Part shown: in pieces, positions 10,661 to 20,578 of the stretch
How the letters are laid out: each line of letters opens with the position of its first letter
Position numbering within the stretch: the first letter of the stretch is position 1
Assembly: GCA_039720395.1 (NCBI GenBank)
Contig: CM077828.1
Location: 15,345,764-15,409,763, forward strand
Direction of reading: 5' to 3'
Length of the DNA stretch: 64,000 bases
From: Liquidambar formosana
Taxonomy: Eukaryota > Streptophyta > Magnoliopsida > Saxifragales > Altingiaceae
Notes under the pieces: model-generated
The model's input: only the letters and a program-made list of their open reading frames with translations
Databases searched by the model: none
What the model was told of the DNA's origin: nothing
Translations under genes and position numbers: made by a program

Positions 10661-12869
10661 TGTGAGGGCCCTAGGCTTGATTTATGAGAATTTTGGGTTA
10701 GGATGTGCTAAGGTAGGTTTTCGTGAGCCTAACACTTCTTTTTGTATATGTTGAGCAATATAGTTGACTACAGTGACTTATAACCGACTATATTGCTAGG
10801 CAGAATTTATTTTTATGCTTGTTGAATAATTTAGTTGACTATAGTGACTTATAGTAGACTATATTATCAGGCAGAACCTCTTTTGTGCATGCTGAGAAAT
10901 TTAGTTGACTATAATGAGTTATAGTCGGCTATATTGTCAGACAGAATGTTACAATACTTAATTTGCGGAGTTTTAGTTGACTATAACTCATTATAGTCGA
11001 CTATAACGCATGAATTTCAGTTTTTGGGCTAGATTTTAATGGGGTAAAAAGACCATCATACCCCTCACTTATACCCCATTTACAAACCCATCTTCTAGAG
11101 GGTTCTTCCCATCTTTCCCAGCCGAGAGAGAAAGAAAGAGAGGAAGAGAAGGAGAAAAAAGGAGAGGCTCGACGGTGGCTCGCCGGAGCGCGGTAGCCTC
11201 AATCCGACGCCGGCAAGCTTGGATCTAGCGTATTTTGGCCTGATCTACACACGTATGGTTGTGGATTTGGATTTCTTCACTCTATTTTTGAGGTAGGGGC
11301 ATTTTCTCGTCTTAAACCATTGATGCATGGGGGTTTTGGGTTTAAATCATATAAAAATACATGTATTTGACATGCTTTGCATAAACATCATGCATGTGGT
11401 CATATTTTATCGGTTTTGATAAATTTTGGAAAATCTAGGATTTTGTATTATACCCTATTTAGTCATATGCATGTTACATTTCAAACCCTCACATGATTTG
11501 GGGTGCAATGGGTTGGTTTACATACCCCCTTTTTGTTATATTCTTGTTATTTATGAAACTTATATATATTTAAGGGTTTAAATGGGTTGGTTTTTAACCT
11601 ATTGGACTATTTTGTGTGGTTGGAATATTGTGGGTTATTTTTATATAACTGATTTGAAACCATTATATTGAAAATGGTTGGGAAATGATTACCAGGATTT
11701 ATGGAGTTATTTTATATCGTTTTCAAAGTACAAACCTATTATGTGGTTTTTGGAAAATTTATATATAATTTTCCGGATTATGTGAGAATTATGGAAATTA
11801 ATAAATGAAAAGAAAAAGTGATGATGATATGGTGATGAGGGCTACTGGAGACAGGATTATTGCGGTCCCAAAGGAACGGGACGTCTTGCCGTGTTTTCCT
11901 ATCCTTTAGTCCTGGGCAATGTGCCCAAATAGAGATTACTGCGGTCCGAGGTAGGGATGTCTTGCTGTGTTTCCTCTTGAGGTTACTGCGGTCCTAGATA
12001 GGGATGTCTTGCCGTGTTTCCTCTTATTCCGCACGCGAGGGCCCCGCATGACTTGGGGAGGATTTATCAGTTTGAAAAACTGATGTTATGGATTGCCAGA
12101 TATGGCGGATATTGGTTATTGGCTTATAAGGCCGTGATATGATATCAGAAAATAATGGTTAATTCATTTGTAAAATGATGATTTTGATAACAAATAACTT
12201 GAGTTTTTCTTACCTCTTAAAAAGAAAAAAAAGGGTATTGGTATTTAATGATTTAACTTCCGCAGTTCATTTCATTATACCTATATCGGTTTTATTTACT
12301 AAAAAATTTTATACTGCAACTAATCATTGGTTTTGCAGGGCTCTTGAAACGTATATAAATTATGGTTTTTAAAACCTTGGGTTATTTTGAGAAATGTTTT
12401 CCTACTGAGCGTATAGCTCATACCCCCACAGTTTTTCTTGCAAGTCATATTTTCAAAATAAAGCTTGACTTGGGGTTGGGAAGCACATCAACATGCTTGC
12501 ATTCATATAGAAGATCATTGTATTTTATTTCGGCTTTGAGCCTAGGCATGTATTGATTTTAATTCATGGCCTGTAATAAAAAGATAAGTAATGGATGCAG
12601 ATGTGGATGAGACCCATGTGATTACGATACAGCTTATAGTTTTATTTATTTTTGGAATAGTGTGTGGATGGTTGAAATGATTATAAATGGGTTTTCTACA
12701 GGTTTTATGATTAGTCGATAACTTGGTATGTCCTATTTACAAACGGGACTATGCCGGATTTTCTAAAAATGTTTTCAAAAGAATTATTTTTATTAAACAT
12801 CCACCAAAATTGGCTTTAAAATTGATTTTCTTACTATATAACTAACGGTTCCCATTTTGGGTCATTACA
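10661..12869. mobile_element. 2.2-kb solo LTR with perfect GTGGG target duplication
   Basis: The element begins TGTGAGGGCCCTAGGC and ends GGGTCATTACA. GTGGG occurs directly before (10,656-10,660) and after (12,870-12,874). No internal coding region is present. It holds four 70-bp tandem repeats near its 5' end, a GC-rich patch at about 11,160-11,220, and three imperfect repeats with ACTGCGGTC and GGGATGTCTTGC near 11,865-12,030. It sits inside the older LTR-type element. Confidence 0.85.
10743..11012 (+). repeat. Four tandem repeats of about 70 bp, each with a palindromic core
   Basis: The word TAGTTGACTA occurs at 10,761, 10,832, 10,902 and 10,973, a period of 70-71. Each repeat carries an imperfect inverted repeat of about 12 bases, clearest in the last as AGTTGACTATAA and TTATAGTCGACTAT around a short loop. 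It lies near the start of the 2.2-kb LTR, where promoter or enhancer repeats are often found. Confidence 0.85.
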
Positions 12870-12874
12870 GTGGG

Positions 12875-14343
12875 GTATTTATAGAGTTCAATTAGGATAA
12901 ATCAATGGCTAGGATTAAAACCCTAAAAATTAATCTAAGGGTTATTAGAGACTCCCTTGGTACTCAAGAAACTCAAAAGTTACCAAAAATTAGAAAGAAA
13001 CTCGTCCAAAAGAGTCCAAATCCGTTAAAATAGGCAAAGAATCCCGTTTTAGCAAAAATAGGAAAGTGGGGGGTCACCCGAGCCCACATCAGGTTTTTTT
13101 ACCCATTTTCGAACTCTTTTCCTTCTAGGAGTGTTTCAGGGGTCAAATTAACTCCGATTTTGATGAAATAAAAGTCAAAACGACTGTGTTTCGATGAGGA
13201 ATACATTTTTAAACATTTTAGGGGAAAAACCACTAACTATGGGTGTATGGTTAGGTTTTACAAAAGCGGTTAACTACTATGCACTACCATTGCAAAGCAT
13301 AGATATACACATAGGATTGAACCAAATACTTTCCAAAGCAAAATTGAACATTCCAAAACACTTTTAAGGATAAAATGATGACTAATTAAAGTCAATTTGA
13401 AAAGATTTGATGAGAAATTGAGAGTCGAATTGAGCTAACCCAAAGAGGGTCAATTAACCATCTTGAACCATATTAAGCCATTTTAATCCTAAGTCATTGA
13501 TTCATCGAATTGAACCTAGAAATACCTCATATGCATCGATATAAACTCCAATTGACAATTTGGAGATTATTTTAAGGTCAAATGAAAAGTTTGTGACTTA
13601 AAAGACGATTATGCCCCTCAAATCACAAAAGCTCTTATTAACCTTCAAGATCAACTCTGAATTGAACTAAAATTCATATCCATCATCGTTATGACTCTAA
13701 AAAACTAATGAAAATGACTAGACTAAAAAACAAAACAAAAACCTACATGAAATAACATACCCTAGTAAAGAGGTGCAAAAATGGGGTGTGACATTAGTAT
13801 GTTTCTATATACACCTGTATGGTTATATGGTTTGATTTCTATGTATATACTGATTTTTTCTGCATTTTTTCAATGTAAGTGTAAGTCAATTTTTTACTGA
13901 TGATAGTAACACGATACTATCATCGGTTTAGTTTATGATTATTTAACTTATAGATAGTAACACGATACTATTGGGATTATTTTACACATACTAGTATGTT
14001 TCTATATATACCTATATATTTATATGGTTTGATTTTTATGTATATAGTAAGTTGTTTCCACTTCATACGTTTGAAATGTGATTTTGTGTCTATGGAAGGT
14101 TGTTTTTTTTATTAGGATTCTATTTCTATATAAGTCGTCATAAATTATGGTGGATTTGTTAATTGTATCCTTGATTTTCGGGTATGAAGAGTACAATGGC
14201 ATGGTTGTAAATACTTCCAACAGTAAAATGAGGGGGCTTTTGGTCCGTATGGGGTTGAAAGGGGTTTTTATAAAACTGATTCTTATATAGGGCCTATTGT
14301 ATAAGGAGTCTTATACATAGGGGTTTTTATCAAAATTCCCACT
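12875..14343. other. Right parts of the nested LTR-type and MULE-like elements, no gene
   Basis: From 12,875 to 13,793 the outer LTR-type element continues. From 13,794 the host repeat and then the MULE-like right end continue to 14,332, with two CTTATAYATRGGG words near 14,283 and 14,310. I see no coding sequence here. Confidence 0.55.
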
Positions 14344-15909
14344 CTTAAAATACTTTGTTTCCCAGATATGCATGGTGATGTGATATTAGGAAATAATTTT
14401 ATTAAAAATTATATGCCTTTTATTGTAAATCGTGACCATGTTATTCTAACTTGTAAACAAGAACTAGTTAGAATTCCTATTTTACAACATCATAGACATG
14501 TTTGTGAAAAAGAATTTGCACCAGTCAAGAGTGGTGAAATGACACCAATAATTAAATCTGTAGAAGAAAAACACTGGATTTATAAAAAATTATATCCAAG
14601 CTTTTTAGAAGATCCATTAAAACTTTGGGATAAATCTCCTAGGTTTTGTGAATTAAAACTCAGTGATTCTAATAAAATAATTAGAGTTAAACCAATGGTC
14701 TACATTAAAAAAGATATAGATGAATTTGGAATTCAACTTGAAGAATTACTTAAGAAAAGATTAATTGAAGAAACAAGAAGTCCATATTCTAGTCCCGCAT
14801 TTATGGTAATGAACCATAATGAGATAAAACGAGGAAAAGCTAGAATGGTAATAAATTATAAAAGATTAAATCAAAATCTTGAATTTGATGGATACTTTAT
14901 TCCTAGAAAAGATATTCTAGTTAAACAGACTATGAACTCTAAATGGTGTAACAAATTTGATTGCAAATCAGGCTTTTGGCAAGTAAAGCTAACAAATGAG
15001 TCAAAACCATTGATTGCCTTTAGTACACCATATGGACATTACTAATGGATGGTTTTGCGAATTGGAATTTGCAATGCACCTTAGATATTTCAAAGATGGA
15101 TGGACAATATTTTCAAACATCTTCATAAATTTTGTTTAGTATATATTGATGATGTTCTAGTATTCTCTAAAACTAGAGAAGAACATAAAAAGCATCTAGA
15201 AATTGTTTCTGATATATTCCTAAAACATGGAGTAATTCTAAGTCCTAAGAAAATGGAAATAAAAAAAGAAGAGATTGAATATTTAGGAGTTATCTTAAAC
15301 CAATCAGGTATGCAACTCCAAAATCATATTATTGTAAAAATAAGAGATTTTCCAAATGAAATAACAACTCTCAAAGAACTGCAGAGTTTTTTAGGTTTGT
15401 TAAATTATGGAAGAAAATTCGTAAAGAATTTATCCAAAAAGGAAAAACCTTTAATTAAAAAACTTAAGAATATTCCTAAAAAAGGAAATTCAGATGTAAA
15501 AATAGCATGGACTAAAGAAGACTCAAATTTAGTTCAAGAAATTTAAAATATGTTTAAAGATACTCCAAAGGTTTAGTTTCCAAAAGAAAATGAACAATTA
15601 ATTCTAAAAACCGACGCTAGTGATGAATTTTGGGGAGCAGTATTAAAAGCAATTCTAGAAAATTCTAATCATGAAGAAATCTGTGGATATGATTCAGGAA
15701 AATTTAAACCAAATGAAATAAAATATATAACTTATGAAAAGGAGCTATTAGCCATAAAAAATGGAATAAAAAGATTTCATATCTATTTGGCACCTGTTAA
15801 ATTTTTAATTTGTACTAATAATAAATTAGTTAAATCCAAAAAAAAAAAGAAGAAAATGCAAGACGAGTTAGATAGTATAATTTTATTAGTTAGTATACTT
15901 TTGATATAA
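14344..15909 (+). pseudogene. Caulimovirid protease end, reverse transcriptase and RNase H
   Basis: The frame starts with the C-terminal protease word MHGDVILGNNFIKNY. The reverse transcriptase follows, with SPYSSPAFMV, MVINYKRLN, KFDCKSGFWQV and the catalytic YIDDVLVFS near 15,138-15,164. The connection has LGLLNYGRKF. RNase H begins KTDASDEFWGAV and includes YITYEKELLAI. The frame is unbroken apart from in-frame stops at 15,043-15,045, near 15,085, at 15,544-15,546 and near 15,574, and a damaged A-rich tract near 15,838-15,860. In a virus this enzyme copies pregenomic RNA into DNA. This copy is inactive. RNase H is cut at 15,909 by a Helitron insertion. Confidence 0.92.
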
Positions 15910-18159
15910 TCTATACTACCTATAAAAAGATGAATGTAAGAAAAACTTTTGATTGACTAATATACCCTTATTTTAATTTTTAAATACTCAACTACCCACC
16001 CTTCTGCATATATAGGAAATATAGTAATATGAAAACTATAATTCTAAAGCACATACCTTAATATATTCTAAATTAAGCACATACCTTAATATATTCTAAA
16101 ACACACACCTTAATATATAAAACACAAATAGGAATTCAAAGGAAACCCTAAATCAAATACTCCATTTAATACTATACATATAATCCATAAGCACGTTGAC
16201 TTCGTATCTCCCTCTTCCTCTCATTCTCTAGCAAATGAGAATGGCCTGTTAGAGGCACACCTACTTCCCAGCGCAGTCACAAACCAAATATCCCCATCAT
16301 GGAGACGATATATGGAGACGATACCGGATCTCAAGGGGCTGTTGCGTGATTGTTTTATACTTTTATTATGTATTTCTTAGAATTTGGTGAGAATTCATAT
16401 AATGCTGAATTTGTTTGTGGTTGGGGGTGATTGTTTTTGAAGATTTTGGGTAAACTAGGAAAACCCTTGAATGTGTTTTGATTGTAACGTGGAAATTGTT
16501 GGAATGGGTCATATATGTATATGATAATTATTATTATTATTTTGCTTGAATTTGGTTGTTGAAGGGAAGGGAGGGGGAAAAGAAAAAGGAAAAAAAACAA
16601 AGAAATGAGGAAAAAAATAAAATGAAAATCTCGATCTCCACTCTCTTTTCAATCTCTAAGTGAACAAAAAAAAAATGTAGATGATGATATCATATAAAAA
16701 TAAATGTGAGAATTTTTTTTTAGAAAAAGTAAGAAAAACTATATTATGAGGGATCAATTTCACTTATTAAAAAAATAAATTAAATAATATTTAAAAGCAT
16801 AAAAAATATAAAATATAGAAAATAAAAATAAAATAATTATGTTTGCTACTTCCTTTTGGAATGCACATCTCAAATTGAAGTAGCAAATTGCCACAGCCCA
16901 CATAAGGTAGCAAAAGACAGATTTGTTACTTTTTTTTTTTTTTTTTGCTACCTCCCTCAAAGATGCTCTTGTATCACATATTAAATTATATTATATCTAT
17001 ACTGCCTATAAAATTTTATACTTTAGAAACACTTTTGATTGACCATTACATCTTTATTTTAAATTTTAAATATTTATTTGCTTCCCATATTTAACTAATT
17101 AAGAATGTTTATATTTAACCAATTAAGAATGTTTATTTTCTAGCAAAAAAGAAGGAAAAAAGATAACACAATTTATGTTCACTTCATAAATTCTATACAG
17201 TCTTCACTACATGCATGTGTTCTAGCTAACTTTTTATTCCTACCATAACTCCTAACAATTGAAGGAATTTTGACCTATTGTGTTGAGCGTTTATTCTAAT
17301 AAGTTAAATTAAAACAAAAGTAACAAATAATTAGATTTTCATGTTCAATATATATATATATATATATAGATATAGAATTTATAAATTTTTTTTATTTAAA
17401 TAATATTCATGCGCAACGCACGTGTGCCCATATATATATAGATATATTACCTATAAAAAGTTGAATGTGAGAAAAACTTTTGATTGACTAATATATCCTT
17501 ATTTTAAATTTTAAATGCACAATTACCCTTCTACATATATATAGGAAATAGAGAAATATAAAATACATACATAAATAGGAATTCTAAGAAACTATAATTT
17601 GTATAAATAAATAAAACCCAGAATTGTAAGTTAACTCTATTTCATAACATATATCATCTATTCATTAACAATGGGATTCTGAATTTTACTTTCTCCATTA
17701 ACAGTATCTTCAACCTATTTTAATAGAGCCCTTATATTCTTTTCTTTTTCGAAATATAGGGTTTTAGGGTTTGTTCTAATTGCTATAGAAAATACTGTTT
17801 TCCATGTGGGTCAAGTTAAATACTATAGCAATTAAGAATGTTTTATATTTAACCAATTAAGAATGTTTATTTTCTAGCAAAAAAGAAGGAAAAAAGATAA
17901 TACAATTTATGTTCACTTCATAAATTCTATACAGCCTCCACTACTATGCATGTGTTCTAGCTAACTTCTTATTCCTTTCATAACTCCTAATAATTGAAGG
18001 AATTTTGACCTATTGTGTTGAGCGTTTATTCTAATAAGTTAAATTAACACAAAAGTAACAAATAATTAGATTTTCATGTTCAATATATATATATATAGAA
18101 TTTATAAATTTTTTTATTTAAATAATATTCATGTACAACGCACGTGTGCCCATATCTAG
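15910..18159 (+). mobile_element. Helitron array inserted between A and T in viral RNase H
   Basis: The block starts TCTATACTACCTATAAAAAG after an A and ends ...CACGTGTGCCCATATCTAG before a T, the non-duplicating A|T target of plant Helitrons. Further 5'-like starts lie at about 16,995 and 17,444, and another 3'-like end at about 17,412-17,440. About 330 bases with ACCAATTAAGAATGTTTATT up to the terminal hairpin occur twice (about 17,101-17,440 and 17,830-18,159). No Rep/helicase is visible, so it is non-autonomous. Bases 16,160-16,620 may be captured sequence of unknown origin. Confidence 0.8.
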
Positions 18160-18890
18160 TACATATTAAAGGTACTAACAATTTTCTTACTGATTATCTG
18201 TCCAGAAATTACAATGAATAATCAAAATCCGGACAGAGGGAAAAAACCCTCAAATTCTCAAAGAAGGAATTATGGGAAACCATCGCAACTCTACAAAGGC
18301 GAAGGAAGCTCAAATCAGAGCAACTTTCCTAGACTTCCTCAGATCATGGGTAACCAACCCAATGTTTAAGTTTATGTGATGCCAGTTAGCTATAAACATA
18401 TGGCTGAAATGTCTCAAAATTTTAAGCAGATGAATTTTCAAAATAGTCCTGAAATAAATCAGGAGATAAAAGATTTTTATAATCCCAGTTTAAACCCAAA
18501 AACCTATCATCTTTTACAAAATATTTGGAAAACTCATTGTTTAAACCATAAAGCTGTGTTTAGAAGAAATATGTCCCAACTTGCTGAATTCTTGAAATCA
18601 CAAGGAGACAAGCAAATATTTATTCATTCTGAATTTGCCAAATTCATTAAACAAGTGGATTGCTTGAAGGTTTTTCTGAAGAAAAAATTACTACTATTAT
18701 TAATATGATGAATTTTACTAAACAACAGGAAAATTCATACCTTAACAAAGCCCTAAGAATTTGTTTGTTCAATAAAGCTAAGACAGCTTTACCTAAAGAA
18801 ATATTTTCTGATATTAATGATCGTATTGAAAATAATGAGATTAAATCCCTTCTCATTGAATTTGCTGAAAATATCTATTTGGAAAAATAA
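18160..18890 (+). pseudogene. Caulimovirid RNase H end and downstream ORF, frameshifted
   Basis: Right of the Helitron the viral frame resumes with the short conserved RNase H ending (KGTNNFLTDYLSR) at about 18,165-18,203. A stop follows. From 18,376 there is an open frame of 110 codons whose readable product continues from about 18,660 in another frame to 18,890, so a 1-base shift breaks it. The product is rich in Asn, Lys and Gln and includes MSQLAEFLKSQGDKQIF. No known domain is evident. The position is that of the transactivator or other 3' ORF in cavemoviruses and solendoviruses; the function is not established. Confidence 0.65.
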
Positions 18891-19523
18891 ATTCCAAAAT
18901 TGAAATTTGCTATAAGTCATGAGTTTTGGAGTATGGAAGCAATTGGATGGGGAGCCATTGGAACAATCATATTTGACTCCTTAGTATCCACTACATTTGT
19001 TGACTTTCCCACTGTGATCAAAACAATGATCTACAATGTGGTGAAACACTATAGATAGAGTAGATATTTAAAGTTGAAAATAATGAGTCATGCAGGATGG
19101 CGTCAGAGAGAACTGTTTTTTCAACCTTATCAGATCTGGAGCTTGAAATTTGCAAATGATCAACACTTCATAAAAAATTAAGATCTTAAATTTTTGGACA
19201 AAGCTGAAAATTTAGATTTGTCTTCTTACTATATAAATAATTATATTGCACTCAGAAGAGAGGCACAAAATATTCATAACTATTGCTCTTACAAATTCAT
19301 GATCAGCGATGGTAGGAGATTATTTTGTACAAATTTAATTACTTCTTATGTGGAGTCAGTTGACCAAAGAATGGCAGCTGAAGATTTTCTCAACAATATT
19401 TTTCATGGCCAAGTTACCGGTCCAATTGAACTCACAATGGATGTGGAAGAGTTGGTGGGCACAGAAGATTATTACGATAATATTGTCGGACCAAGTCAAG
19501 AAGACAATGGAGACAGTTTTTGA
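18891..19523 (+). pseudogene. Caulimovirid 3' ORF region, possible transactivator-like C-terminal part
   Basis: Readable sequence continues after the stop at 18,888, with EFWSMEAIGWGAIG and a hydrophobic stretch near 18,960-19,020, then a 109-codon frame (19,194-19,523) containing NNYIALRREAQNIHNYCSYK and an acidic end. Two stops lie in between. No domain is recognised. Its place between RNase H and the promoter fits the inclusion-body/transactivator gene of related genera, but this rests on location only. Confidence 0.5.
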
Positions 19524-19879
19524 AATTTTCTCGATGAAGACAAACTTCACAACATCGAGAACATGATGGAAGGATAGGGACCAGTTAGGCAACATCTAGG
19601 ATTTCTGCAGAATTGGATACGTATAACAAATACATCCAATATTCAATAACCAAAGGACATGATGTGATATGGAGCATTCATGAAGTTTGACTCTTTCAAA
19701 AGAAGACAAAGGCTTTATGTTAGTTCAGTCATAAATCATGGCAGGATATCACGTGAAGGAAAGGAAATCATCATTTCCAAAGTTCAGAAGAGTTGTTAAT
19801 AGGGGTAGTTGAGAAGTAATAATGTTACTTTTTGACTAAAGACAAAAGAGTAACATATGTATAGCATTTATTAAGTCTT

Positions 19880-20070
19880 TTGATTCTATCTTGTATAGTT
19901 TAAGCTTTAGTTCAAGTCCGGACTTGAAATCCAAAGTTTGTTTATAAATAGGAGAGCTTTTTATTTGTAGAGGTAGTGTCTTTTAGAGAGTTTCAGAGAA
20001 TGAGAGAGTTTGTATAAAGAGTGTTTCTAATGAAGAAGATCGTTTTTGTAAGAAGAAGAGTGTTTCAGAA
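19880..20070 (+). promoter_or_regulatory. Probable pregenomic RNA promoter of the caulimovirid
   Basis: A consensus TATA box (TATAAATA, 19,943-19,950) lies downstream of the last viral ORF and upstream of a GA-rich transcribed-type tract, where the 35S-like promoter of caulimovirids sits. It reads on the plus strand toward an inverted copy of the leader, so a transcript from it would run into antisense leader sequence. Confidence 0.6.
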
Positions 20071-20078
20071 AATTTAAT

Positions 20079-20545
20079 TAATCACTAGGTTGGTTGTTCA
20101 ACTTACCTACACACCCTAATTCTTCCATGTCTAAGTTTTCCTACAAAGTTGCCGACTCAAACGAAAGGGTTAAAGCTTTACTGGCTACCTTTCAACAAAG
20201 TCAAGGCCTCAATACTCCCTATTCAAGGTTGTTGCAAGGTTTGCAGATAAATTAAAATAACTTAACTAGCAATTAAAAGACTTAACAAATAAACAAGATA
20301 TATAAGTTAAATTACAGGCTCAAGCAATAACGTTTAAAAGCTATTAATTCCTAAAGCTTTGATACCATTAACAATAACACACACACGGTATAGGAACTTA
20401 AGCCTTTTATTTTTTATTTTTTATTTTTATCAATACATAAACTTTAGCTACAGGGGAAAAAACCTATCATACAACAAAAACATGTTAAATATTTTCATAC
20501 TATAAACATGCCTAGATAGATTTGATAATAAAACATTTAAAACAT
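20079..20545 (-). repeat. Right arm of the viral leader inverted repeat
   Basis: On the minus strand this reads as the viral leader, with a primer site at 20,350-20,367 (TGGTATCAAAGCTTTAGG) and the start of the first viral ORF (ATG at about 20,130). It mirrors 2590-3047 with a modest number of substitutions. Host sequence resumes near 20,560 (ATCAATCTCTCCTACGCATC), matching unit 2 at 44,714. Confidence 0.9.
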
Positions 20546-20578
20546 TGAGTCACATCAATCTCTCCTACGCATCCTTTG

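Larger units (their letters stand above)
7003..13793. mobile_element. LTR-type element (solo-LTR candidate) nested in the MULE-like element
   Basis: It starts TGTGAACCCCGG and ends GGGGTGTGACA, the TG...CA form of a retrotransposon LTR. Flanking 5-mers CTAGT (6998-7002) and TTAGT (13,794-13,798) are a target duplication with one change, and the sister repeat at 13,993 gives the uninterrupted ACTAGTATG. Subtracting the two elements nested inside leaves about 2.4 kb with no gag or pol coding, so a solo LTR is the simplest reading. Confidence 0.7.
6845..14050 (+). repeat. Two-copy direct repeat of about 200 bp with AGTAACACGATA words, split by a large insertion
   Basis: Unit 1 is 6845-7002 and continues after the insertion at 13,794-13,850. 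Unit 2 is about 13,851-14,050. Both contain a GCATTTTTTCRATG tract, two AGTAACACRATA words and TGGGATTATTTTACACATRCT. The insertion at 7003 falls in the first copy, and the second copy serves as its empty site. Confidence 0.75.
6316..14332. mobile_element. MULE-like composite element inside the viral protease region
   Basis: About 8 kb separate the two halves of the viral protease region. The left end reads GGGGATTACTTTAAAAATAA and the reverse complement of the right end reads GGGAATTTTGATAAAAACCC. Both continue to a shared ATAAGA word about 30 bases in, which suggests degenerate terminal inverted repeats. Flanks ACCCTTATTA and ACTCTTAAAA agree at 7 of 10 positions, as expected for an old 9- or 10-bp target duplication. 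No transposase is recognised. It contains the nested elements listed next. The class assignment is tentative. Confidence 0.45.
2590..20545 (+). mobile_element. Endogenous caulimovirid (integrated pararetrovirus), rearranged and disrupted
   Basis: Plus-strand viral regions appear in this order: leader with tRNA-Met primer site (2758), N-terminal ORF (2997), coat protein and zinc knuckle (to about 4850), movement protein (about 5160-5560), protease region (5709-6323, resuming at 14,344), RT and RNase H (to 15,909, resuming at 18,160), 3' ORFs (to 19,523) and promoter (about 19,943). Coat protein ahead of movement protein, with a separate protease-RT-RNase H region, is the layout of Cavemovirus and Solendovirus. 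Many stops and frameshifts plus two large insertions show that it cannot be expressed. An inverted second leader closes the locus at 20,079-20,545. Confidence 0.88.

Noticed and set aside
7003..13793. A full-length LTR retrotransposon with gag-pol
   Set aside because: No gag, protease, RT or integrase motif appears, and the only internal TG...CA unit with its own target duplication is unrelated in sequence to the ends.
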